In this document: positions 53,603 through 62,033 of the stretch, piece by piece
How positions within the stretch are numbered: position 1 is the stretch's first letter
How the letters are laid out: every line of letters begins with the position of its first letter
Assembly (NCBI RefSeq): GCF_010586825.1
Contig: NZ_JAAAGB010000006.1
Coordinates: 1 to 64,000 of the forward strand
Direction of reading: 5' to 3'
Source of the DNA: Draconibacterium mangrovi
GTDB lineage: Bacteria > Bacteroidota > Bacteroidia > Bacteroidales > Prolixibacteraceae
Length of the DNA stretch: 64,000 nucleotides
The notes under the pieces: generated by a model
What the model saw: only the letters and a program-made list of their open reading frames with translations
What the model was told of the DNA's origin: nothing
Database searches by the model: none
Made by a program: the position numbers and the translations under genes

Positions 53603-53833
53603 TTAAGTTATTGGAGTATCCGGCCAAAAGTCTTTAGGAGAACAAGCAAAAACTTTGGCAATTTCATTTAGATGATTAATATTGTATTTGGCCCTACGTT
53701 TTGAAGATTCTACATGAGATACAAAGCTACTACTCATGCCTATTTTTTGAGATAAAGCCATCTGTGACAGATCGTTATTAATCCTCATTCCACGAATCTT
53801 ATCAATTATATATTTTTCAATCTCAGTTGCCAA
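53603..53833 (-). CDS. XRE-family helix-turn-helix regulator
   Basis: 76 residues: IDKIRGMRINNDLSQMALSQ, KIGMSSSFVSHVESSKRRAK, YNINHLNEIAKVFACSPKDF. This is a single lambda-Cro-type HTH. The frame has no ATG before the first helix, so translation probably starts at TTG (53833); the first ATG (residue 16) would remove helix one. Small stand-alone XRE proteins often repress defence or toxin-antitoxin operons; it is the first gene of the minus-strand run that includes the second TIR, Abi-like and NACHT genes. Confidence 0.8.
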   Translation of the reverse strand: MATEIEKYIIDKIRGMRINNDLSQMALSQKIGMSSSFVSHVESSKRRAKYNINHLNEIAKVFACSPKDFWPDTPIT

Positions 53834-53932
53834 TGACGATATTATTTTATCTACAAATTGGGAGATTTTTTATTTTTTTATCAACGGTACATGTACCATT
53901 AAATAATTTTTATTAATTTAGCCTCGTAATCA

Positions 53933-53940
53933 TAATTTTG
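53933..53940 (+). promoter_or_regulatory. -7 promoter element of the rod-like RNA
   Basis: TAATTTTG fits TAnnTTTG exactly. The -33 region is T-rich but lacks a clear TTTG. A start near 53947 would give a transcript of about 165 bases reaching the T tract at 54109-54113. Confidence 0.45.
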
Positions 53941-53946
53941 CGATAC

Positions 53947-54113
53947 TTCGTAAATAAAATATAGAAGCTATTGCTTAGAATCTCGACTTGAAAACTGGTA
54001 ATTTTACGGAACGAGATAATAAGTCAAGAGGCTCACGACCTAGGCGTGGGTTCTCTTATCGTTCCAAGGTATACCAGTACCTCAAGTCGGTAAGTTGAGT
54101 CCGCGCCCTTTTT
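53947..54113 (+). ncRNA. Rod-like structured RNA candidate (6S-like in shape)
   Basis: Nested perfect arms: GACTTGA (53985-53991) with TCAAGTC (54082-54088); ACTGGTA (53994-54000) with TACCAGT (54073-54079); GGAACG (54008-54013) with CGTTCC (54060-54065); ATAA with TTAT; AAGAG with CTCTT; CTCACG with CGTGGG around the tip. The internal loops are small and the whole forms one rod of 104 bases. CCCTTTTT follows at 54106-54113. There is no open frame. Size and shape recall 6S RNA, but I cannot match a family consensus. Confidence 0.5.
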
Positions 54114-54159
54114 CATTTAATTCCAGGCGTTTTATAATTCAACTCAGCTTTCCGGCTTA

Positions 54160-54288
54160 CATCATACTTATCCGCTGGTATGATGCTGCGTAATGATGCT
54201 TTTACCTAAAAATAAGCTGCCTATGACAAAATAAACAGAGAACAATTAGTAAGCCCGCTACAACAGTTTGGCGACGTGTAGCAGGCTT
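54160..54288 (+). promoter_or_regulatory. Two hairpins in the leader region of the SusC operon
   Basis: CATCATAC (54160-54167) with GTATGATG (54178-54185), perfect; AAGCCCGCTACA (54251-54262) with TGTAGCAGGCTT (54277-54288), one mismatch. Neither has a T tract. They may be leader structures that control the SusC operon, or the terminator region of the rod-like RNA. Confidence 0.4.
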
Positions 54289-54649
54289 GGTCGTTAATTA
54301 ATTCTAACCATCAATTAACATCGAAATTTATGAAAAACTTTCCACACAAGGAAAATTATACCTCTGTGTGTCTGATTTTCCGGAAATACTTTGAACTTTT
54401 TGCGATTCCTCAAATAGTCAACAACAAGCCAGGGAAACGGCAAAAACTATTCAGTTTTGCATCTACACTTTCCTACATGAGTTTGGTATTTTTCTTCAGC
54501 CGGCACCATAGCCTGTACCAAAACAAAATTAAATCACCCGAGTGAGGAATGACTTCCTATAAATCGTGAAATACCAAACTTTCACGATCCACATACCAAT
54601 CCTGGCATCTTAGGATTTAACCTTATTACCCAATATTAAAATAAATTTT

Positions 54650-57600
54650 ATGCAAAATTTTAAAAGCTATTCCTCTGCATTATTACGTCGTGTGTCGCAA
54701 ATAGTAAACGGCTTGGACAGAACGCTTAAGCTATTAGTTATCTTTTGTATTCCCATTCTATTGTTCTCCGGCCACGCCTACGCACAAACCATTAACGTTA
54801 GTGGTCGTGTAACGGATCAGAACAATCAATCACTCCCCGGAGTAAACGTAGTACTAAAAGAATCACCGTCAATTGGTACGATTACCGAAGCCAGCGGGCG
54901 TTATTTCTTAGATGACGTACCTTCCGATGCAATACTCTCCTTTTCCTTTATAGGTTTCAAAACCCTGGAAATTCCTGTAAACGGACGTTCGCTGGTGGAT
55001 GTACAGCTGCAGGAAGATATTACCACACTTTCAGAAGTAACGGTTAATGCCGGTTACTATACGGTAAAAGAACGCGAACGCACAGGTAGCATCTCCTCGG
55101 TAGCAGCTAAAGAGATCGAAAACCAGCCTGTAAATAATGTGTTGTCGGCAGTTCAGGGGCGTATGGCCGGCGTAAATATTACCCAGGGCAGCGGAGTGCC
55201 CGGTGGAGGGTACAATATACAAATCCGCGGTGTTAACAGTTTGCGTCGTACAGGCAACTATCCAATGTACATTATCGACGGAGTACCCGTAAGTGCTGAA
55301 AGTAGTTCTTCTCTGTCCGGAGCGATACTGCCACGCGGAGAAACCAGTCCGCTTAATGCCCTCAATCCAAATGATATTGAAAGCATCGAAATTTTAAAGG
55401 ATGCCGATGCCACGGCCATATATGGTTCTCGCGGTGCCAACGGAGTAATTTTGGTTACCACTAAAAAAGGAAAAGCGGGAAGCAAAACTATTTTCAGTAT
55501 CAACAGTAGCTACGGAATTAGCCGTATAGCCAATAAAATGGAACTGATGAATACTGAGCAGTACTTAGAAATGCGCCGCCAGGCTTATGTCAACGACGGA
55601 AGAACAGACTATCCGGCCAATGCCTACGATGTAAATGGTACCTGGGACGAAAACCGTTACACCGACTGGCAGGATGAACTGATTGGCGAAACAGCCACCA
55701 ACACCAATATTCAGCTATCGGTAAATGGAGGCAGTCAAACTACCCGCTTTCTAATCAGTGGCAGCCACAACGAGCAAAGCACGGTTTACGGTAAGGGTTT
55801 CAAATACAAGACCAATAACCTGTCCTGGAACCTGAATCACCGATCTAAGGATAATAAATTTACTTTAAATGCCAGCACTCTGTTTTCGGATCAATCCAAC
55901 AACCTGGTACAATCCGACATAACCAGCAAAACGCTGATCTTAAGTCCGAACGCCCCGGCACTCTACCAGGAAGATGGCAGCCTAAACTGGGAAAACAAAA
56001 CCTTTAACAACCCGGTAGCTGCATACGAGGCCACCTATTCGAGCGATGTGAAAACTATTAACCTTAATATGAACATTTCTTACGAATTATTACCTGCGGT
56101 TTATATAAAACTAAATGGCGGAATCAACCAACAAGGTTCCGGAGAATTACTGCTGTCTCCCAATACAAGGTATAACCCGGCCTTTGGAATTACCCCGGCC
56201 AGATCGTCAGCTTATAAGAGCCAAAACCGTCTGTTTTCATACCTTGTAGAACCCCAGTTGAACTACAAACAAAAGTATGGAGACCATGAAATCGACCTGC
56301 TGGCCGGAAGCACATATCAACAACGGGACAAAACCTCGTTGCAGATCTTTGGATATGGGTTTGAGAGCAATGCTCTTATTACCAACCTGGAAGCGGCTAA
56401 TACGGTTTCGGTACAAAATGATGCGAAAACCGAATACCGCTATTTTGCAGTTTTCGGGCGGGTAAATTACCAGTACAAAAAACGGTACATCGTAAACCTT
56501 ACCGGGCGGCGCGACGGTTCCAGCCGTTTCGGGACCAACAACCGTTTTGCCAGTTTCGGGGCTGTGGGAGCTGCCTGGTTGTTCAGCGAAGAGAACTTTT
56601 TAAAAAACAGTACGTGGCTAAATTTCGGTAAACTTAGGGCCAGCTACGGGACTACCGGCAACGACCTGATTGGCGATTATCAGTATCTGGATACCTATAC
56701 GCTAAGCAGTACCAGCTACGGCGGCAGCTCTTCGCTTTACCCTTCCCGGCTGTACAACCCTTATTTTAGCTGGGAAAAAACCACCAAGCTGGAAGTAGCA
56801 CTGGAAACCGGCTTTCTAAACGACCGTATGCACTTTTCAGCAGTCTGGTACCGGAACCGTTCAGGCAATCAGTTGGTAGGTATCCCGTTGCCAGCCACTA
56901 CGGGCTTTAACAGTATACAGGCCAACCTACCGGCTACCGTAGAAAACAAAGGAACAGAGTTCGAACTCAACACCACGCCAATCCAGGCAAAGAATTTTCG
57001 CTGGGTTAGTGATTTTAATATCAGTTTTCCTGATAACAAGCTGGTGGAATTCCCCGGTATAGAAGGTTCCACCTACGCCAACTCCTATGAGGTGGGCTAT
57101 CCTGTCTCCATTAAAAAAGTTTATAATTACGAAGGTATTGATCCCGAAACCGGCCTGTATACCTTTACTGACTATAACGAAGATGGCAGTATAACCTCCC
57201 CTGACGATAATCAGGTAATTGAAGATGTAGGGATAAAGTACTTTGGCGGCTGGACGAACCAGTTTACTTATAAACGATGGGATTTCTCGTTTTTGTTCCA
57301 GTTTGTAAAACAGCGCCAAAGTAACTATAATGCTTTGATGCTAAACCCGGGTACGATGAACAACCAGCCTGTAGAAGTGCTGGATGTATGGTCGGAATCT
57401 AATCCCGATGGCCGGTATATGGCCTATACCTCCGGAGCTGATGCCCAGAAAAACAAGGTGTTGAGGTATTTCAAAGGCAGTACAGCCACTATCAGCGATG
57501 CTTCTTTTATCCGCTTAAAAAACATACAGCTCAGCTATCGTTTACCGGTTTACAAAAAAGTACAGGATATTAGGCTGTATGTACAGGGACAAAACCTGTT

Positions 57601-57700
57601 GACCTTCACTGATTATTTTGGGCTTGACCCGGAATTTTTCTCGACCGGTTTTTTGCCACCGCTAAGAACATGGTCTTTTGGCCTACAACTTAACTTTTAA
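54650..57700 (+). CDS. SusC/RagA-family TonB-dependent outer-membrane transporter
   Basis: 1016 residues. Extended signal (cleaved after GHAYAQ near 46), carboxypeptidase-like beta-sandwich (VSGRVTDQNNQSLPGVNVVL, TITEASGRYFLDDV), plug domain (NNVLSAVQGRMAGVNITQGS, GYNIQIRGVNSLR, MYIIDGVPV, IEILKDADATAIYGSRGANG) and a 22-strand barrel ending WSFGLQLNF. With SusD it imports glycans or peptides, powered by TonB/ExbBD. No polysaccharide-degrading enzyme or sigma/anti-sigma pair is adjacent; the third gene is a peptidase, so peptide uptake is the better guess. Confidence 0.95.
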   Translation: MQNFKSYSSALLRRVSQIVNGLDRTLKLLVIFCIPILLFSGHAYAQTINVSGRVTDQNNQSLPGVNVVLKESPSIGTITEASGRYFLDDVPSDAILSFSFIGFKTLEIPVNGRSLVDVQLQEDITTLSEVTVNAGYYTVKERERTGSISSVAAKEIENQPVNNVLSAVQGRMAGVNITQGSGVPGGGYNIQIRGVNSLRRTGNYPMYIIDGVPVSAESSSSLSGAILPRGETSPLNALNPNDIESIEILKDADATAIYGSRGANGVILVTTKKGKAGSKTIFSINSSYGISRIANKMELMNTEQYLEMRRQAYVNDGRTDYPANAYDVNGTWDENRYTDWQDELIGETATNTNIQLSVNGGSQTTRFLISGSHNEQSTVYGKGFKYKTNNLSWNLNHRSKDNKFTLNASTLFSDQSNNLVQSDITSKTLILSPNAPALYQEDGSLNWENKTFNNPVAAYEATYSSDVKTINLNMNISYELLPAVYIKLNGGINQQGSGELLLSPNTRYNPAFGITPARSSAYKSQNRLFSYLVEPQLNYKQKYGDHEIDLLAGSTYQQRDKTSLQIFGYGFESNALITNLEAANTVSVQNDAKTEYRYFAVFGRVNYQYKKRYIVNLTGRRDGSSRFGTNNRFASFGAVGAAWLFSEENFLKNSTWLNFGKLRASYGTTGNDLIGDYQYLDTYTLSSTSYGGSSSLYPSRLYNPYFSWEKTTKLEVALETGFLNDRMHFSAVWYRNRSGNQLVGIPLPATTGFNSIQANLPATVENKGTEFELNTTPIQAKNFRWVSDFNISFPDNKLVEFPGIEGSTYANSYEVGYPVSIKKVYNYEGIDPETGLYTFTDYNEDGSITSPDDNQVIEDVGIKYFGGWTNQFTYKRWDFSFLFQFVKQRQSNYNALMLNPGTMNNQPVEVLDVWSESNPDGRYMAYTSGADAQKNKVLRYFKGSTATISDASFIRLKNIQLSYRLPVYKKVQDIRLYVQGQNLLTFTDYFGLDPEFFSTGFLPPLRTWSFGLQLNF

Positions 57701-57712
57701 AAACATAGAATC

Positions 57713-59083
57713 ATGAAAAATATATATTTATTGTTTTGCTTTGGTGTATTTCTGCTGACAGCCTGCGATGAATTGGTTGATGTTGACGCCCCGACTAATC
57801 AGCTGGGCACCGAACAGGTATTTGAAAGCCCGGAAACCGCAAATGCAGCTCTTGCAGGTTTATATGCCGATTTACGCGACGGATCAGTTATTACAGGTGC
57901 CGGATTTTATACCGCCGGTACCTTAATGGCTTCTTATACCGACGAATTGGATTGCTACACCAATGACCAGGACGGGATTCTGGATATATACCGAAACCTG
58001 CAGCAGGAAACCAATACGGTTATTTCAAATATATGGAATACCGCCTACGGGCAGGTCTATTATGCCAATTCCATTATTTATGGGGCGACACATTCAACAA
58101 AACTTTCTGATACCGAAAAGAATCAAATTACGGGGGAAGCCCTGCTTATCCGTTCCCTCATTTATTTTTATCTGCAACAGTTTTTTGGCGATATTCCTTA
58201 TACCAGTAGTTTGGATTATGAATACAATCGTAATCTAACTAAAACAGATGCTACGGCAGTATTGGAACAACTGGAAACCGATGTAACAGAAGCGGCTTCG
58301 CTTTTAGAGGATGAATACCGTGACTCAGAACGTATTCACCTGAACCGAAAGGCTGCGCAACTGCTGCTGGCCCGCATTTACCTGCTCAGGGAAGAATGGG
58401 AACTTGCCGAACAAACAGCAGGTACGATTATAGAATCACCCTTATACGAGTTTGAGGAGGATATCAACGAAGTATTTCATAAAACGGGCAAGCATATTCT
58501 CTGGCAATTGCAACCGGAAAACGATGGAGATGCCACCGAAGAAGCCTCCTTTTACTATTTTTCTGATGCGGCCCCCAGCGCTTATACGCTGGCACCTGAT
58601 CTGGTTAATTCCTTTGATAATAACGACCTGCGCAAACAGGAATGGATAGCCGAAGTATCTTTTGATGGTGAATCGTGGTACCGGCCGTTTAAATACAAAA
58701 ACAAGGATAACGGGTCAAATGACAATGAATACTCCGTTATTTTTCGCCTGGCAGAGCCCTATTTTATTATGGCCGAAGCGCTGATCAAACAAAACCGGCA
58801 GAATGAAGCTTTACCTTATTTGAATGCGATCCGCGAAAGGGCCGGGCTGACTGCGCTTACCTCTTTATCTGGCGAGGATTTCATTAATGAACTGTTGGCA
58901 GAAAAGCGCCGCGAATTCTTTACCGAGTTTGGACACCGTTTCCTTGACCTGAAACGGACAGGGTACCTGAATGAATTAAGAGCGGTAAAAACGAACTGGG
59001 AAGATTATATGCAGGTATGGCCATTGCCCCAAAACGAATTATTATTGAATCCTAATCTCAACCCTCAAAATACAGGTTACTAA
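57713..59083 (+). CDS. SusD/RagB-family surface lipoprotein
   Basis: 456 residues. Lipoprotein signal ending LLTAC (C18), then the SusD fold of TPR helices: ESPETANAALAGLYADLRDG, GEALLIRSLIYFYLQQFFGD, LNRKAAQLLLARIYLLREEW, and the C-terminal AEPYFIMAEALIKQNRQNEA and EKRREFFTEFGHRFLDLKRT, typical of RagB/SusD. It forms the lid over the SusC pore and captures the ligand on the surface. It starts 12 bases after the SusC stop and ends three bases before the peptidase gene, so the three are one operon. Confidence 0.95.
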   Translation: MKNIYLLFCFGVFLLTACDELVDVDAPTNQLGTEQVFESPETANAALAGLYADLRDGSVITGAGFYTAGTLMASYTDELDCYTNDQDGILDIYRNLQQETNTVISNIWNTAYGQVYYANSIIYGATHSTKLSDTEKNQITGEALLIRSLIYFYLQQFFGDIPYTSSLDYEYNRNLTKTDATAVLEQLETDVTEAASLLEDEYRDSERIHLNRKAAQLLLARIYLLREEWELAEQTAGTIIESPLYEFEEDINEVFHKTGKHILWQLQPENDGDATEEASFYYFSDAAPSAYTLAPDLVNSFDNNDLRKQEWIAEVSFDGESWYRPFKYKNKDNGSNDNEYSVIFRLAEPYFIMAEALIKQNRQNEALPYLNAIRERAGLTALTSLSGEDFINELLAEKRREFFTEFGHRFLDLKRTGYLNELRAVKTNWEDYMQVWPLPQNELLLNPNLNPQNTGY

Positions 59084-59086
59084 GGC

Positions 59087-61603
59087 ATGAAAACCGCAAT
59101 TCTTTTCATAATCCCGGTTCTGCTGATTCTGGCAGGCCGGGAATTAACTGCACAAAGCAGACACGACAGCCTGTCCCGGATTGCTAATGAAGCATCACAT
59201 GACATTAGCGGTACTGTAATGTCCGAAGACGGCAACTGGCTTACAACACGCAAGCGGAGTAGGATGCCTGTAAGGGAAATAGGAGATATGGACAAGGATA
59301 CAATAATCTTGTTCGACCTCCGTGATCCGGTGAGACACAGTATTACGGGATACAGGCAAAACGTATGGAAAGTGGCGTTTGTTGACAACCACCACTTATT
59401 GTTACAATATGAACGGCAAACCGAGCTGCTTGACCTGAGTAAACAATCCAGTATTTTCTATAAAGGTGTAAAAAGCATACAATCCCTAAACGATCACGGG
59501 AATTTCCTGCTGCATTACAACCAGGAACACAACAACAAGATTGAACTACGCAATAACAGGGGGGATTTGATTAATGCTGCAAATCATGTGACCCGTTTTT
59601 ATCCCACTGGAAACAACCATATTTATACCATTACAGACAATGGAGAAAACAGGTATGAAATCCTTCGGTTTAAAGGAGAATCCACAGAAAAAGTGTACGA
59701 AACTACACGTAAAATTGTCTCTTTGGTCACAGTCCCGGGAGAACAAGGGATTATAATCTGTGAACAAGTGACTGAGAATGATTGGCAGGAAATTGTTTAC
59801 CTGGATTTAAGCAATAAAATAACTTACCCTTTAAAAGAAATTTTACCCTTAAACTTTCAAAAGGGATCTATTGAAATAATACCGGAGAGTAGTAGCTATT
59901 TCTTAAAACTTAGAATGCCACGCAAAAAAGGAAGCGACTCACCGGTTGATATCTGGTACGGAAACGAAAAAGGACTGAGACAGAAATTCTTTCCAAACAG
60001 AGACAGTTGTTTTGTGTGGGAGCCTGAAAAACGAAGGGTACAGCGAATAGGGAACAATCAACTTACTAAAAATGCAAACATCGGAAGTAACCGTTATTTC
60101 CTGAGTCTTGACCCTTCTTACTTTCAAGACTATCCCCAGCCTCCCCGGTATAAGGTAAACGTTTACGACCGGCAGAAAGATTGTTATACACTGATGGATA
60201 CTACATCCCGGAATCTATATACTTCACCCGACGGACGGAATGTTTTGTACAAAAAAAACGAAGCATGGTCTTTATATCATATCCCCACCGGCACTAAAAG
60301 AACGATCAGTAACAGTAAATTAAATACTCCCTATTTTGTAACAGGCACTGACACTGTACTGTTCGAAGGCGAAGGCGGACTATTACGTTACAACCTGACA
60401 GAGAAAGAAGAGTCCGTACAATTGGGCAGTTTTGAAGGCTGTCAGGTTACCATCCTGAACGGGTCATCACGCAATACGTTGCCGGGACTTAATTTTTTCG
60501 AAAAAATAATTATGGCAGAGCAAGCTTTGTTGCTTAAACTATATAACTATCAGAAAAATACGAGTACTTATGTTTTGTGGCAAAGCGGCAGGCAGGATAC
60601 GGTTATCGCGCCAACAGGTAAGCGCATAGAAAACCTTGATTATAATAGCACGTACAACCGTTTCAGCTATACCGAAGAGGATTACAACCACCCGCCACGC
60701 CTGGTTTATAAAGAAATGGGAAAAAAGAAACGGGTTATTTATCAAAGTAATAAGGCCGACAAAGCAGTTTTATCCCTCAAACAGGAAATTGTTTCCTATA
60801 CCAACAGCGACAGTATTCCCATGAAAGGTGTTTTGTATTATCCGGCAAACTATAATCCTTCCCTAAAATACCCGATGGTGGTGCACATTTATCAGAAACA
60901 GCGTAGCCTTTCAAACCTGTATCCGTATCCATTTTATTATAACGGGCTCGGATTTAATATACGTTTACTTATTGAAAAAGGCTATTTTGTGTATTTGCCT
61001 GACATTGTCATCCAGGGAAAAGACGGCCCTGGTATGGATGCACTGGATTGTGTAAACCATGCTCTGGATGCTTTAGACGGCAATCCCTTAATCGATAAAA
61101 ACAAAATTGGCTTAACCGGTCATTCCTTTGGTGGTTATGAAACCGACTTTATTGCTACCCGGTCCAACCGTTTTGCCGCTTATGTTTCCGGCTCAGGGCA
61201 TAGTGACATTAATTGGGCTGCCAATGCTTTCAATTATAATTTCCTTTTCCCGGATTATGTAAGGATAGAAGCCAATATGTATAAACTGGGTGTAGCTTTT
61301 TGGGAGAATAAAGCATTGTATCTCGCAAACAACCCCATTTATCAGGCCGACAAGGTAAATGCCCCGGTGTTGTTATGGTCAGGTCTGGAAGACCAAAATG
61401 TAACCAGCGACCACAGCATGGCCTTTTACAATGCCCTGCGCAGGAACAAAAAAGATGTGGTGGCGCTATTTTACGAGGGCGAAGGGCATAGCTTAATAAA
61501 ACCCCGGGCACAATTCGACCTGACAAGTAGAATTCTGGATTGGTTCGATTACTTTATGAAAGGAAATACAGATATCGAATGGATTAATAAAAGACTCAAT
61601 TGA
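59087..61603 (+). CDS. Secreted S9-family (prolyl-oligopeptidase-type) peptidase
   Basis: 838 residues. Sec signal (AILFIIPVLLILAGRELTAQ), an N-terminal beta-propeller-like region to about 560, then an alpha/beta hydrolase: nucleophile S680 in GLTGHSFGGYE, D769 in WSGLEDQNV, H801 in EGEGHSLI. All three catalytic residues are present. Peptidases of this family release dipeptides or oligopeptides from peptides. Its operon with SusC and SusD suggests a peptide uptake locus, with the peptidase acting in the periplasm on imported peptides or on the surface. Confidence 0.9.
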   Translation: MKTAILFIIPVLLILAGRELTAQSRHDSLSRIANEASHDISGTVMSEDGNWLTTRKRSRMPVREIGDMDKDTIILFDLRDPVRHSITGYRQNVWKVAFVDNHHLLLQYERQTELLDLSKQSSIFYKGVKSIQSLNDHGNFLLHYNQEHNNKIELRNNRGDLINAANHVTRFYPTGNNHIYTITDNGENRYEILRFKGESTEKVYETTRKIVSLVTVPGEQGIIICEQVTENDWQEIVYLDLSNKITYPLKEILPLNFQKGSIEIIPESSSYFLKLRMPRKKGSDSPVDIWYGNEKGLRQKFFPNRDSCFVWEPEKRRVQRIGNNQLTKNANIGSNRYFLSLDPSYFQDYPQPPRYKVNVYDRQKDCYTLMDTTSRNLYTSPDGRNVLYKKNEAWSLYHIPTGTKRTISNSKLNTPYFVTGTDTVLFEGEGGLLRYNLTEKEESVQLGSFEGCQVTILNGSSRNTLPGLNFFEKIIMAEQALLLKLYNYQKNTSTYVLWQSGRQDTVIAPTGKRIENLDYNSTYNRFSYTEEDYNHPPRLVYKEMGKKKRVIYQSNKADKAVLSLKQEIVSYTNSDSIPMKGVLYYPANYNPSLKYPMVVHIYQKQRSLSNLYPYPFYYNGLGFNIRLLIEKGYFVYLPDIVIQGKDGPGMDALDCVNHALDALDGNPLIDKNKIGLTGHSFGGYETDFIATRSNRFAAYVSGSGHSDINWAANAFNYNFLFPDYVRIEANMYKLGVAFWENKALYLANNPIYQADKVNAPVLLWSGLEDQNVTSDHSMAFYNALRRNKKDVVALFYEGEGHSLIKPRAQFDLTSRILDWFDYFMKGNTDIEWINKRLN

Positions 61604-61717
61604 CCTCCATATGTTGAAAGTCGGAAACGGGAAAAAGCATACAGGACATTTAGCCTGTAAGGTTTTGGAAAGTATGATAGAAAGGAAAGATATTCTTTTC
61701 CTACAAAATGGGAGGAA

Positions 61718-61748
61718 GGGGGTGCCTACGTGGCATCCCCTTTCTTTC
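61718..61748 (+). terminator. Intrinsic terminator of the SusC-SusD-peptidase operon
   Basis: GGGGGTGCC (61718-61726), loop TACGT, GGCATCCCC (61732-61740), then TTTCTTTC. Nine pairs with one G-T. Two smaller hairpins precede it (ACAGG...CCTGT near 61640-61660 and AGGAAA...TTTCCT near 61684-61702). Confidence 0.8.
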
Positions 61749-62018
61749 TCAATTCGCAGGCTTGTACAATGACACTGAACACTCAGTATCAGCCTGGAAC
61801 AAACTGTGGATAGTTGAACCATCATCCCAGGTACATAAATCCCCAGGTGTGGTGGAACACATTTCCGGAGATTGACGACATTCTCCCGTAGAGCTGTCGA
61901 TATAATATCCGGTTTGCGAATTAGCATCCGAATTTTTTGCAACGTTAGTTGCAAGAGCGGCACCGGCTCCTATCAATATAATAGCAGCGGGTAAAATAAG
62001 GCTTTTTAAATTTTTCAT
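61749..62018 (-). CDS. DUF6520 family small exported protein
   Basis: 89 residues. N-terminal membrane/signal segment (LKSLILPAAIILIGAGAALA), then TGYYIDSSTGECRQSPEMCS, TTPGDLCTWDDGSTIHSLF and CSVSLYKP. The four spaced cysteines and the TTPGDLCTWDDG block define DUF6520, a Bacteroidetes family of unknown role that is regularly encoded next to MauE/DoxX-type proteins, as here (15 bases after). The cysteines should form two disulfides in the periplasm. Possible functions include an exported peptide signal or a redox substrate of the MauE partner; both are guesses. Confidence 0.8.
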   Translation of the reverse strand: MKNLKSLILPAAIILIGAGAALATNVAKNSDANSQTGYYIDSSTGECRQSPEMCSTTPGDLCTWDDGSTIHSLFQADTECSVSLYKPAN

Positions 62019-62033
62019 AATTAAAAAATTAAA

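Noticed and set aside
54330-54545. 71-residue frame before the SusC gene
   Set aside because: No recognisable domain, no signal peptide, unusual composition; possibly a leader peptide but unsupported.
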